Origin: Fidelibacterota bacterium | Lineage (GTDB): Bacteria > Fidelibacterota > Marinisomatia > SCGC-AAA003-L08 > D37C17 | NCBI GenBank assembly: GCA_002711465.1 | Contig: PARL01000027.1 | Location: 1-26,287 of the forward strand | Direction: 5' to 3' | DNA length: 26,287 bases | In this document: piece after piece, positions 7,146-15,326 of the stretch | Position numbering within the stretch: position 1 is the stretch's first letter | How the letters are laid out: each line of letters starts with the position of its first letter | Made by a program: the position numbers and the translations under genes | The notes under the pieces: model-generated | Database searches by the model: none | What the model saw: the letters and a program-made list of their open reading frames with translations, nothing else | What the model was told of the DNA's origin: nothing

Positions 7146-8447
7146 GTGAGTCATTCTCTAGAAAAAATTGCCTTTCACACTCTTGGCTGTAAATTAAATT
7201 TTTCAGAAACATCAACGATGGCTAGAGATTTTATAAATCAAGGTTACTCAATTGTTAAAGATTTTGAAAATGCTGATATTCATGTTATAAATACTTGTTC
7301 AGTTACTGACAAAGCAGATAAAAAAGCAAAAAAAATTATTAATAAAATTATACAAACAAGCAGTAATCCTTTTATTACGGTTTTAGGATGTTATGCACAA
7401 TTAAAGCCTGAAGAAATAGCAGAAATAAATGGAGTTAATTTAGTTATAGGTGACAAAGAAAAGTTAAATGTCGATAAACATGTTTTAGAAAACTACAATA
7501 AAGATTCTACAAGAATTATTCATTCATCAATAGAAAATTCAACACAATTTACCTCCTCTTTTTCAGTAAACGATAGAGTCAGATCATTTTTAAAAATTCA
7601 AGATGGATGTGATTATCCATGTACTTATTGTACAATTCCAAAAGCCAGAGGAAAAAGCCGAAGTGATACACAAACAAACATTTTAAAAAACATTAAAATT
7701 CTTGAAAATAATAATATATCTGAAGTTGTTATAACAGGAGTTAATATTGGGGATTATGGAAGAGCAAAATTAGATGGAAGTTTACTAGATTTACTGGTAA
7801 AAATTGATAAGGAATCACAAATTAGTAGATATAGAATTTCATCAATTGAACCTAATTTATTAACAAAAGATATTATAAATTTTATAAATGATAGTAATAA
7901 ATTTTTACCACATTTTCATATTCCACTACAATCAGGTAATGATAGAATACTAAAATTGATGAAAAGAAAATACAACACAAATATGTATAGAAAAAAAATT
8001 GATTTGATTAGATCAACAATTAAAGATGCTTGTATAGGTTTAGATGTAATTGTTGGTTTTCCAAATGAATGTCCTGATCAATTTTTGAAAACCTTTAATT
8101 TTATAGAATCTTTAGAAATTAATTATATGCATATTTTTTCATATTCAAATCGTTCTGGTACAATTGCATCAAATATGAAAAATCAAGTTTCAAAAGATGA
8201 TAAAATCTCAAGAAGTAGGTCTTTGCATAAACTTTCCGATTTTAAAAGATTTAACTTTTATAAATCAAATATTGGAAAAATTAAAAAAGTATTGTTTGAA
8301 ACAGAAATTGAGAATGGATATATAGTTGGATTTTCTGATAATTACATTAGAGTTAAAGTAAAAGGTGATAGAAGTATGTTGAATAAAATTTTTAATGTAA
8401 AATTATTATTTATTGAAAATGATAAAGTAATTGGAGAAATCTATTGA
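7146..8447 (+). CDS. mtaB: tRNA (N6-L-threonylcarbamoyladenosine(37)-C2)-methylthiotransferase MtaB
   Basis: This is a radical-SAM enzyme that turns t6A37 into ms2t6A37 in tRNAs reading ANN codons. The N-terminal UPF0004 domain binds the auxiliary 4Fe-4S cluster through Cys15 (TLGCKLN), Cys51 (NTCSV) and Cys82 (VLGCYAQ). The radical-SAM motif CxxxCxxC is Cys155, Cys159 and Cys162 in GCDYPCTYCTIPKARG. A C-terminal TRAM-like stretch is present. At 433 residues the length is normal. The TLGCKLN form with NTCSVT points to MtaB rather than MiaB or RimO. The start is GTG 7146: an in-frame stop lies at 7134 and the next ATG falls after the first cluster Cys. No Shine-Dalgarno sequence is evident. 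Confidence 0.95.
   Translation: MSHSLEKIAFHTLGCKLNFSETSTMARDFINQGYSIVKDFENADIHVINTCSVTDKADKKAKKIINKIIQTSSNPFITVLGCYAQLKPEEIAEINGVNLVIGDKEKLNVDKHVLENYNKDSTRIIHSSIENSTQFTSSFSVNDRVRSFLKIQDGCDYPCTYCTIPKARGKSRSDTQTNILKNIKILENNNISEVVITGVNIGDYGRAKLDGSLLDLLVKIDKESQISRYRISSIEPNLLTKDIINFINDSNKFLPHFHIPLQSGNDRILKLMKRKYNTNMYRKKIDLIRSTIKDACIGLDVIVGFPNECPDQFLKTFNFIESLEINYMHIFSYSNRSGTIASNMKNQVSKDDKISRSRSLHKLSDFKRFNFYKSNIGKIKKVLFETEIENGYIVGFSDNYIRVKVKGDRSMLNKIFNVKLLFIENDKVIGEIY
8433..8436 (+). promoter_or_regulatory. Ribosome binding site deciding the TTG start of the deoxynucleoside kinase
   Basis: GGAG lies seven bases before the TTG at 8444. The TTG overlaps the mtaB stop as TTGA. This spacing, and the lack of an ATG near the P-loop, support TTG as the real start. 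Confidence 0.7.
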
Positions 8448-9067
8448 AAAAAAAACCTTTTATTGGAATTGCAGGTAATATTGGTGTCGGTAAAACCACT
8501 TTCACAAAAATGGTATCTGAGAAATTGAATTTAAATCCATATTATGAATCAGTTGATGATAACCCTTATTTATCAGATTTTTATGCAGACATGGAAAGAT
8601 GGAGTTTCAATTTACAAATTTATTTTTTACAGCATAGATTTCGGCATCATATGGAAATTGTCAATAATAATAAAGGAGTAATTCAAGACCGAACAATTTA
8701 TGAGGACTTTTCTATCTTTGCACTTAATTTGTACGAAATGAAAATTATGTCAGAAAGAGATTGGTTAACCTACAAAGATTTATTTCAAAATATGACTCAA
8801 TTTTTAAAAAAACCTGATTTGATTATTTATCTTAAAGCATCAACAGATACATTGATAGGGAGGATAAAAAATAGAAATCGAGGCTATGAAAAAGATATGA
8901 ATCAAGAATATTTACATAAATTAAACATCTACTATAAGAGGTGGTTTTCTCAAAATCTTGATTATAATGTTTTAGAAATTGATACAAATAATTTCAATAT
9001 TTTTAATGATAGGGATAAGTTTGATAAAATTTGCGATGATATAAATTTTAAACTTGATAAATTATAA
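8444..9067 (+). CDS. Deoxynucleoside kinase (dAdo/dGuo kinase-like)
   Basis: This 207-residue kinase phosphorylates deoxynucleosides for dNTP salvage. The P-loop GNIGVGKT is at residues 11-18. Glu35 in YYESVDDNPYL is the expected catalytic base/substrate contact, and QDRTIYED (81-88) is the DRS-like motif. DLIIYLKAS precedes a LID-like RIKNRNRGYE rich in Arg. These match the bacterial dGK/dAK family rather than thymidine kinase or adenylate kinase. The TTG start overlaps the mtaB stop by four bases, with GGAG upstream. The gene is only two bases from purN, so salvage and de novo purine synthesis share an operon here. Base specificity cannot be read by eye. Confidence 0.88.
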   Translation: MKKKPFIGIAGNIGVGKTTFTKMVSEKLNLNPYYESVDDNPYLSDFYADMERWSFNLQIYFLQHRFRHHMEIVNNNKGVIQDRTIYEDFSIFALNLYEMKIMSERDWLTYKDLFQNMTQFLKKPDLIIYLKASTDTLIGRIKNRNRGYEKDMNQEYLHKLNIYYKRWFSQNLDYNVLEIDTNNFNIFNDRDKFDKICDDINFKLDKL

Positions 9068-9069
9068 TT

Positions 9070-9690
9070 ATGAAAAAGTCTATTGTTGTCTTTGCTTCAG
9101 GCACTGGTTCAAATTTTAAAAATATTATAAAAAAAATTAAACTACATAGATTAAATGCTCAAGTTAATTTACTGGTTTCAAATAACTCAAATTGTAAAGC
9201 AATAGATTTTGCAAAAAGAAACAATATAGAAACATTCGTTTATAATTCTAAAATATATCCAAATGATTTAAATCAAGATATTTTATTACAAAATTTGAAT
9301 CAATATAAAGTTGACTTAATATTACTTGCAGGTTATATGAAAAAAATATCAAAAACTATTGTAAGGTTTTACAAAAATAAAATTTTAAATATTCATCCCT
9401 CACTTCTACCAAAATATGGTGGTAAAGGATTTTATGGAATGAAGGTTCATGAGGCAGTTTATAAAAATCAAGATAAAAAATCTGGAGCAACTGTACATTT
9501 TGTTGATGAAAATTATGATACAGGACCAATTTTATTGCAGAAAGAAATAAGTTTATTACCCAGTGAAAACTCATTAACAATTGCAAAAAAAGTATTAGAT
9601 ATTGAACATGAAATTTATTTTCAAGGAGTAAGTTTGTTTTGCAGCGATAAAATTCATTGGAAAAAAGGTAAATTATTAATAGAGGAATAA
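9070..9690 (+). CDS. purN: Phosphoribosylglycinamide formyltransferase PurN
   Basis: The enzyme transfers the formyl group of 10-formyl-tetrahydrofolate to GAR, the third step of purine synthesis. FASGTGSNFKNI (8-19) is the GAR phosphate loop. The catalytic triad is Asn107 and His109 in NIHPSLLP and Asp150 in DENYDTGPI. GYMKKIS and SGATVHFVDE are also family hallmarks. At 206 residues it is full length. It starts two bases after the kinase stop with no clear Shine-Dalgarno sequence, and is followed five bases later by purH, which uses the same folate cofactor. Confidence 0.96.
   Translation: MKKSIVVFASGTGSNFKNIIKKIKLHRLNAQVNLLVSNNSNCKAIDFAKRNNIETFVYNSKIYPNDLNQDILLQNLNQYKVDLILLAGYMKKISKTIVRFYKNKILNIHPSLLPKYGGKGFYGMKVHEAVYKNQDKKSGATVHFVDENYDTGPILLQKEISLLPSENSLTIAKKVLDIEHEIYFQGVSLFCSDKIHWKKGKLLIEE
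9681..9686 (+). promoter_or_regulatory. Ribosome binding site for the TTG start of purH
   Basis: AGAGGA lies inside the end of purN, nine bases before TTG 9696. It supports the non-ATG start, since the conserved KKALISVWNK sequence begins immediately after it. Confidence 0.65.
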
Positions 9691-9695
9691 ATAAA

Positions 9696-11219
9696 TTGAA
9701 AAAAGCATTAATTAGTGTATGGAACAAAGACAAAATTATTGATTTAAGCAAATTTTTAGTAAAAAATGATTTTGAAATAATATCAACTGGAGGCACAAAA
9801 AAAATTCTTGAAGATAATCAGATTAAAGTTACATCTATTTCAGAAGTGACTAATTTCAATGAAATTATGAATGGAAGAGTAAAAACGTTGCATCCTAAAA
9901 TATTTGGAGGCATACTAGCTGATAAAAACAATGAAAGTCACTTAGAAGATTTAAAAAGTATAGATTCAACTATTATAGATCTAGTTGTTGTTAATTTGTA
10001 TCCATTTGAAGACATGTCCAAAAATTCTGATTTATCTTTTGATAAACTAATAGAATATATTGATGTAGGTGGCCCATCAATGCTTCGCGCTGCGGCAAAA
10101 AACTTTCAATCTGTTATAGCTTTGTGTAATCCTGCTCTTTATGAAAATTTTATGATAGAATATTCTAAAAATTCTGGAATTATTGATTACGAAAGTAGAA
10201 AAGAATATGCAAAACAAGTTTTTCTAGAAACATCAAAATATGATTCATTAATTTTTAATGAATTCTCTAAAAATAATTCAGAGGAATTGTCTAACTCGCT
10301 AAATATTAACTTAAGTAAAACTTTTGATTTAAGATATGGTGAAAACCCTCACCAAATTTCATCTTTTTATACAGATAAAGATATTTCTATTTTTAAACAA
10401 TTATCAGGTAAAAAATTATCATATAATAATTTTTTTGATATAGAAACATCCATTCGTATTGTAAATGAGTTTGATGAGATATGTTGCTGTATAATTAAAC
10501 ATTCTAATCCATGCGGATTTGCAATTGGCAATAATTTGATTGAAAGTTTTGATAGAGCTGTATCTTGTGATCCTGTAAGTTATTTTGGTGGTATTGTTGG
10601 CTTTAATAAAAAAATTACTGCTGATCTTGCTAAAAAATTAATTGAACCCTTTTTAGAGTGTATAGTATGTCCTGATATAGATGATGATGCATTAGAAATA
10701 CTTAAAATGAAAAAAAACCTGAGAGTTATCGTTTATAATAATAATTATAATTTTTCAAATATTTCTGTCAGATCCGTTCTTGGAGGAATGTTATCACAAA
10801 GTAGTTCAACCAAATTTAATGAACAAGATTGGCAAGTTGTTACAGAATCAAAACCAGATAAAATAAATTTCAATGCTTTAAGATTGGGTTGGAAAATTGT
10901 AAAGTATGTTAAATCAAATGCAATCGTTATTGCTAATGATAAGCAAATTATAGGAGTAGGTGCTGGACAAATGTCAAGAGTTGATAGTGTAAAAATTGCA
11001 ATTCAAAAATGTAAAGAAAATGGGTTTGATTTTAGCAATGCAATATTAGCCTCTGATGCATTTTTTCCATTTTCTGATTCAATCGAAGTTGCAAATAAAA
11101 ATGGCATTAAACATTTTATTCAACCAGGTGGATCAATAAAAGATAAAGAAATAATAAAAATATCTGATAAATTAAAAGTATCTATGATTTTTACTAATCA
11201 AAGATTATTTTTTCATTAG
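9696..11219 (+). CDS. purH: Bifunctional AICAR formyltransferase / IMP cyclohydrolase PurH
   Basis: This enzyme catalyses the last two steps of IMP synthesis. The N-terminal IMP cyclohydrolase domain has the MGS-like fold: ALISVWNKDKI, then STGGTKKIL, GRVKTLHPKIFGGIL and the VVNLYPFE strand. The C-terminal AICAR transformylase domain carries LRYGENPHQ and the catalytic Lys268-His269 in KHSNPCGFAIG. It ends in SDAFFPFSDSIE and IKHFIQPGGSIKD. At 507 residues it is full length. TTG is the start, with AGAGGA upstream. It follows purN directly. The other pur genes are not in the window. Confidence 0.97.
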   Translation: MKKALISVWNKDKIIDLSKFLVKNDFEIISTGGTKKILEDNQIKVTSISEVTNFNEIMNGRVKTLHPKIFGGILADKNNESHLEDLKSIDSTIIDLVVVNLYPFEDMSKNSDLSFDKLIEYIDVGGPSMLRAAAKNFQSVIALCNPALYENFMIEYSKNSGIIDYESRKEYAKQVFLETSKYDSLIFNEFSKNNSEELSNSLNINLSKTFDLRYGENPHQISSFYTDKDISIFKQLSGKKLSYNNFFDIETSIRIVNEFDEICCCIIKHSNPCGFAIGNNLIESFDRAVSCDPVSYFGGIVGFNKKITADLAKKLIEPFLECIVCPDIDDDALEILKMKKNLRVIVYNNNYNFSNISVRSVLGGMLSQSSSTKFNEQDWQVVTESKPDKINFNALRLGWKIVKYVKSNAIVIANDKQIIGVGAGQMSRVDSVKIAIQKCKENGFDFSNAILASDAFFPFSDSIEVANKNGIKHFIQPGGSIKDKEIIKISDKLKVSMIFTNQRLFFH

Positions 11220-11227
11220 GTTATTAT

Positions 11228-11232
11228 AAGGA
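11228..11232 (+). promoter_or_regulatory. Ribosome binding site of mreB
   Basis: AAGGA lies six bases before ATG 11239, in the 19-base gap after purH. It is one of the clearer Shine-Dalgarno sites in a window where several genes have none. Confidence 0.7.
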
Positions 11233-11238
11233 ATCGTT

Positions 11239-12285
11239 ATGTTTTCAAAATTATTTAAAAATTTAGGCTCATTTAATGGATCAGATATAGCTATAGATTT
11301 AGGAACTGCAAATACTTTGATATGGGTTAAAAATGAAGGTATAGTTTTAAATGAACCATCTGTAATTGCTAAAGATACAGTAAATGATTCTGTAATGGCT
11401 GTAGGTATTGAAGCAAAAAAAATGCTAGGAAGAAACCCAAGTGGAATCATTGTGGAAAGGCCACTTAAAGATGGTGTTATATCAGATTTAGATTTAGCTA
11501 CAGAAATGCTTCAAACTTTTATCAAAAAAATAAATATTGGAAGTTTTGTAAGACCAAGAATTGTGATTTGCATACCTTCAAGTTGCTCATCCTTAGAACA
11601 AAGAGCAGTAAAAGAGGCTGCTGAAAATTCTAGTGCTAAAGAAGTTTATTTAATTACTGAACCTATGGCTGCAGCAATAGGGTTAGGAATTGATGTATCG
11701 TCTTCAACAGGTCATATGATAGTTGATATTGGAGGAGGTACAACTGAAATTGCTGTTATTGCTTTAAATGGTGTTGTCTCTTTAAGAGCGATTCGGATGG
11801 CTGGAGATAAGCAGACTTTATCTATTAAAGAATGGTTAAATGTTAATCATCAATTACAGATTGGACTAAAAATGGCTGAGCATATTAAAGAAAAAGCTGG
11901 TTCAGCTATTATTGACAGGGGTCAAGATAGGGTTAATATAGAAGTTACTGGAAAAAGTGTTATGGATGGTATCCCAAAGACTATAACTATTTCAAAAGAT
12001 GAAATAACAAAAGCATTGAGTCCTTCTGTATCTGCAATTTCTGATGCAATTAGACAAGCTTTAGATCAGACGCCCGCTGAGCATGCTGTAGATATAAAAG
12101 AAAATGGTATTATTTTAACTGGAGGTGGCGCATTATTAGATGGTTTGGATGTATTTATTAGAAATAGAACTAATCTTCCAGTATTCATTTCTGAAGATCC
12201 ACTTTTAGCAATTGTCAAAGGTACTGGTGTTGTCATTGGAGATATTAAAAAATATGTTAATGATAAAATATTAATAATGGTTTAA
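11239..12285 (+). CDS. mreB: Rod-shape actin homologue MreB (divergent nucleotide site)
   Basis: This cytoplasmic actin-like filament protein directs lateral wall synthesis. At 348 residues it has the usual length. Actin-fold motifs are visible: phosphate-1 IAIDLGTANTLIWV, the TEPMAAAIGLG helix with its catalytic-type Glu, phosphate-2 MIVDIGGGTTEIAVI, and the adenosine motif GIILTGGGALLDGL. The segment expected to read GGDKMDEAI...GERTAE..K instead reads AGDKQTLSI...GLKMAEHIK, so acidic residues usual near the nucleotide are replaced. It heads a complete mreBCD-mrdA-rodA cluster, which supports the assignment despite the divergence. Confidence 0.93.
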   Translation: MFSKLFKNLGSFNGSDIAIDLGTANTLIWVKNEGIVLNEPSVIAKDTVNDSVMAVGIEAKKMLGRNPSGIIVERPLKDGVISDLDLATEMLQTFIKKINIGSFVRPRIVICIPSSCSSLEQRAVKEAAENSSAKEVYLITEPMAAAIGLGIDVSSSTGHMIVDIGGGTTEIAVIALNGVVSLRAIRMAGDKQTLSIKEWLNVNHQLQIGLKMAEHIKEKAGSAIIDRGQDRVNIEVTGKSVMDGIPKTITISKDEITKALSPSVSAISDAIRQALDQTPAEHAVDIKENGIILTGGGALLDGLDVFIRNRTNLPVFISEDPLLAIVKGTGVVIGDIKKYVNDKILIMV

Positions 12286-12298
12286 TTGTAAAAATTAA

Positions 12299-13087
12299 AT
12301 GAAAAAAAGAAAATTAAAGTTAAACAAGAATACAATAATTTTTATATTAAGCTTTTTTGTTTCAATATTACTTTTTTTGGCTAAAGATATTAATCAGATG
12401 AAGCATTTCAAATTACATTTTTCAAATTTTTTTTCAATTATGTATCAACCTAAAGATTTTCTTAATAATATTACTTACCTTCAATCAGAGAACGATTCAT
12501 TATTGAATCAAATTAAAATCATTAGTCAAGAAAATTTAAATTTAAAACAACGTATTAGAACAATAAACAACCATCTCGATTATGATAAAAAGTTAGATAA
12601 ATTAATTCATAATTTTAGTTTTATTCCTGCAAAAGTAATTAATCATTCAATGACAAAGTCTACTCATATTTTTAATGTTAATGTAGGTAAAAGAGATGGT
12701 GTTAACGACAAATACAAAGCAGTAATTAATTATGATGGTAATCTGGTTGGTAAAACCTGGGCTGTTTCTGACGAATCAACTCAAATACATAAAATTTCAG
12801 ATAGAAATTTTCATGTCTATGTAAAGACTGATAATGAAATTTATGGACAATTTTCATTTAAAAGTGGAAGATGGGGGGTAATTGAATCAGTTTCTAAACA
12901 ATATGAAAATTCATTAAATATTGGTGAAATTTTTTATACTACTGATGATTCAAACATATATCCTGAAAATATACCTGTTGCCAAAATAGTTGATATACAA
13001 AATAGACGAAATGAGTTAGAGTTATATATAAAAGTTGAAATTATCGCTGATTTAAATTCACTCAAAAACATATTTATTGTTCAATAG
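12299..13087 (+). CDS. mreC: Rod-shape-determining protein MreC
   Basis: This 262-residue periplasmic scaffold links MreB to the wall synthases. It has a Lys-rich cytoplasmic start, one membrane anchor (about residues 13-30) and a coiled coil (about 55-85) with LQSENDSLLNQIK and ENLNLKQRI heptads. The beta-rich MreC core follows, with FIPAKVINHSMTKSTHIFNVNVGKRDGV, GNLVGKTWAV and GRWGVIES-type strands. It starts 13 bases after mreB without a Shine-Dalgarno sequence, and its stop abuts mreD. Confidence 0.92.
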   Translation: MKKRKLKLNKNTIIFILSFFVSILLFLAKDINQMKHFKLHFSNFFSIMYQPKDFLNNITYLQSENDSLLNQIKIISQENLNLKQRIRTINNHLDYDKKLDKLIHNFSFIPAKVINHSMTKSTHIFNVNVGKRDGVNDKYKAVINYDGNLVGKTWAVSDESTQIHKISDRNFHVYVKTDNEIYGQFSFKSGRWGVIESVSKQYENSLNIGEIFYTTDDSNIYPENIPVAKIVDIQNRRNELELYIKVEIIADLNSLKNIFIVQ

Positions 13088-13534
13088 ATGATGATTATTA
13101 CTTTATTAATACTAGGGTTATATTTTCCTTCAATTCAATATAATCAAATCGATGTATCACCTAATTTTTTTTTAATTTCAATATTAATTTTTTCTTTTTG
13201 TAATAATGATTACAAAGTAATTTTATTAGGTTTTTTTTTCGGATTAATAAATGATATTTTATTATCAACGTATTACAATGGTTTGCTAACAATCATATTT
13301 ACATTTTTTTCATATATATCATACAGAGCAAACTTTTATAAAAATAGAATATTAGTTAATCCATTAAATATTACATTATTATATTTAACTATTTTTTTGT
13401 TTTACATAACTAGATATGAAGATTCATATTTTTTTTATATAACATATAGTTCAATTAATACATTTTTAAGTTTCATTGTTTTACTACTATTTGATAATTT
13501 TTTTAGGATAAGTAAAAAACATGCTAAAAAATAA
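13088..13534 (+). CDS. mreD: Rod-shape-determining protein MreD
   Basis: This 148-residue integral membrane protein is almost wholly hydrophobic, with about five membrane segments. It includes the LGFFFGLINDILLSTYYNGLL stretch, where a Gly-rich helix followed by an Asp is characteristic of MreD. It starts directly after the mreC stop (ATG 13088, with a second ATG at 13091 equally possible). It overlaps mrdA by 14 bases. Sequence conservation in MreD is weak, so position in the cluster carries much of the evidence. Confidence 0.88.
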   Translation: MMIITLLILGLYFPSIQYNQIDVSPNFFLISILIFSFCNNDYKVILLGFFFGLINDILLSTYYNGLLTIIFTFFSYISYRANFYKNRILVNPLNITLLYLTIFLFYITRYEDSYFFYITYSSINTFLSFIVLLLFDNFFRISKKHAKK

Positions 13535-15326
13535 TAATATTAAAAAAGCCAAAGTATTAAATCAGATAGTTTTACTTATATTTCTTTTAATATTATCTAG
13601 ATATTTTTTCATTCAGGTTTTATCAAAACAACAATTCATAAAATCTGCTTCAGATAATAAATACACTGATGTTGAATCTATTCCACCTAGAGGAATAATT
13701 TATGATAGAAGTGGTACGGTTCTTGTTTCAAATAGAAACACTTTTTCTATAAAAATTTATCCAAACCATTTCGATGATTCTTTTAATACTGATTTATTTT
13801 ACAAAATAATAAACAGTGCAGATAAAAGGTCAAAACTATTTATATCAAAAAATGAATTCAAAGGCCATATAAATGACTATAAACGCAATACTATTAAAAA
13901 ATATAAACCTGTTACTATTATTAATTTTGTGGATTTTAAAACAAAAGCATTGTTGAGTGAAAATAAAAACGATTTTCCAGGATTAGTTTTTTCTATTAAT
14001 CCATCAAGATTTTATCAAAAATCACCTAATATATCTCATGTTTTGGGCTATCTAAGGCCAGTACCCAAAGATTCTGTTTATGATGGAAGTTATTATAATA
14101 TTAATGATATTATTGGTATTGATGGCATTGAAAGGGTATATGAAAAAAAATTGAGAGGAAAAAAAGGAGAAGAATCTCATATTATAAATACATATGGAAA
14201 AGATTTGGGTATAGATAAAAAAAGGAGTATTCCTTATGTTCCTGGAGATGATTTATACCTTACGATCGATAATGATTTACAAGCATTTATTGAGAATATT
14301 TTATCAAAATATACAGGCTCAATTATCTGTATGAATCCTCAAAACGGACAAATTTTAGCTATGGCAAGTGCACCAGATTATTCTTTATCGCAATTTATAG
14401 GTCCCTTAAAATATGACACTTGGCAGACTTGGAAAAAAGAAAAGAGATTGGTCAATAGATCTACAGCAGGAACATATCATCCAGGATCATTATATAAATT
14501 AGTCACATCAGTAATGTTTTTAGATAAACAAATGGTTGGAAATGAAGATACAGTTTTTTGTAATGGAAAATTTGAACTTGAAGATCAAAGTAATCCTAAT
14601 AAACCTAAAATATTTCGATGTTGGAAAGAAGAGGGGCATGGAAATATAAATCTTCATAACGCTATAGTTCAGTCTTGTAATGTTTATTTTTATGATATGA
14701 TTTTAAAGAATCAAGAAATAAATAAATACATTATCAATGATTTAAATAAATACGCTGAAAAACTTGGATTAAATCAAAAAGTTGGAATAGAAATTTTTGA
14801 AAAAAGTGGAAGAATTCCAGATAGTGATTGGATGGAAATTAATTATGGAAAGACTTGGCCTAAAAAAGGAAGTATGCCAAATTTATCAATTGGACAGGGA
14901 TCAAATGCAGTAACTCCTCTACAGGTAATTAATTTAATAAATATTATTGCAAATAGAGGTGATGTTGTAAAACCTACATTATTACTTGATAAGAAGATTA
15001 ATAATTCAAGACTTAATATTAGTAAATATGTTTGGGATGTAATTCAAAACTCTATGTTTGATGTTGTTAATCAAGAAATAGGTACGGCATATTATTTAAA
15101 AGATGAAAGAGCTATTATTAGAGGGAAAACTGGAACCGCTCAAACCATTAGTAGCAGTACAAACGATCAATTACTTTCATGGTTTGGTGGGTATATGGAA
15201 TTAAATGAGCAAATTTTTTCTATTGTTGTTTTAGTTGAAGATACTAATTCAGAAACAAAATCTATCGCGAAAATTTTATCAAAAGAAATTTTTAATTTTA
15301 TTATTGAAAGAAATATAAATGAATAG
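13521..15326 (+). CDS. mrdA: Penicillin-binding protein 2 (elongasome transpeptidase, MrdA)
   Basis: This class B PBP cross-links lateral wall peptidoglycan in the periplasm. A single N-terminal anchor (about residues 14-33) is followed by the pedestal motif RGIIYDR (57-63). The transpeptidase domain has the active-site SxxK as Ser323-Leu-Tyr-Lys326 within HPGSLYKLV, SxN as Ser385-Cys-Asn387, and KTG as Lys536-Thr-Gly538 within GKTGTAQT. At 601 residues it has normal length and all catalytic motifs are intact. It overlaps mreD by 14 bases and rodA by 8, so synthesis of the partners is probably coupled. Confidence 0.95.
   Translation: MLKNNNIKKAKVLNQIVLLIFLLILSRYFFIQVLSKQQFIKSASDNKYTDVESIPPRGIIYDRSGTVLVSNRNTFSIKIYPNHFDDSFNTDLFYKIINSADKRSKLFISKNEFKGHINDYKRNTIKKYKPVTIINFVDFKTKALLSENKNDFPGLVFSINPSRFYQKSPNISHVLGYLRPVPKDSVYDGSYYNINDIIGIDGIERVYEKKLRGKKGEESHIINTYGKDLGIDKKRSIPYVPGDDLYLTIDNDLQAFIENILSKYTGSIICMNPQNGQILAMASAPDYSLSQFIGPLKYDTWQTWKKEKRLVNRSTAGTYHPGSLYKLVTSVMFLDKQMVGNEDTVFCNGKFELEDQSNPNKPKIFRCWKEEGHGNINLHNAIVQSCNVYFYDMILKNQEINKYIINDLNKYAEKLGLNQKVGIEIFEKSGRIPDSDWMEINYGKTWPKKGSMPNLSIGQGSNAVTPLQVINLINIIANRGDVVKPTLLLDKKINNSRLNISKYVWDVIQNSMFDVVNQEIGTAYYLKDERAIIRGKTGTAQTISSSTNDQLLSWFGGYMELNEQIFSIVVLVEDTNSETKSIAKILSKEIFNFIIERNINE

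Noticed and set aside
9356..9796. Reverse-strand open frame of 146 codons
   Set aside because: It spans the end of purN and the start of purH, both conserved enzymes on the other strand, and shows no recognisable domain.
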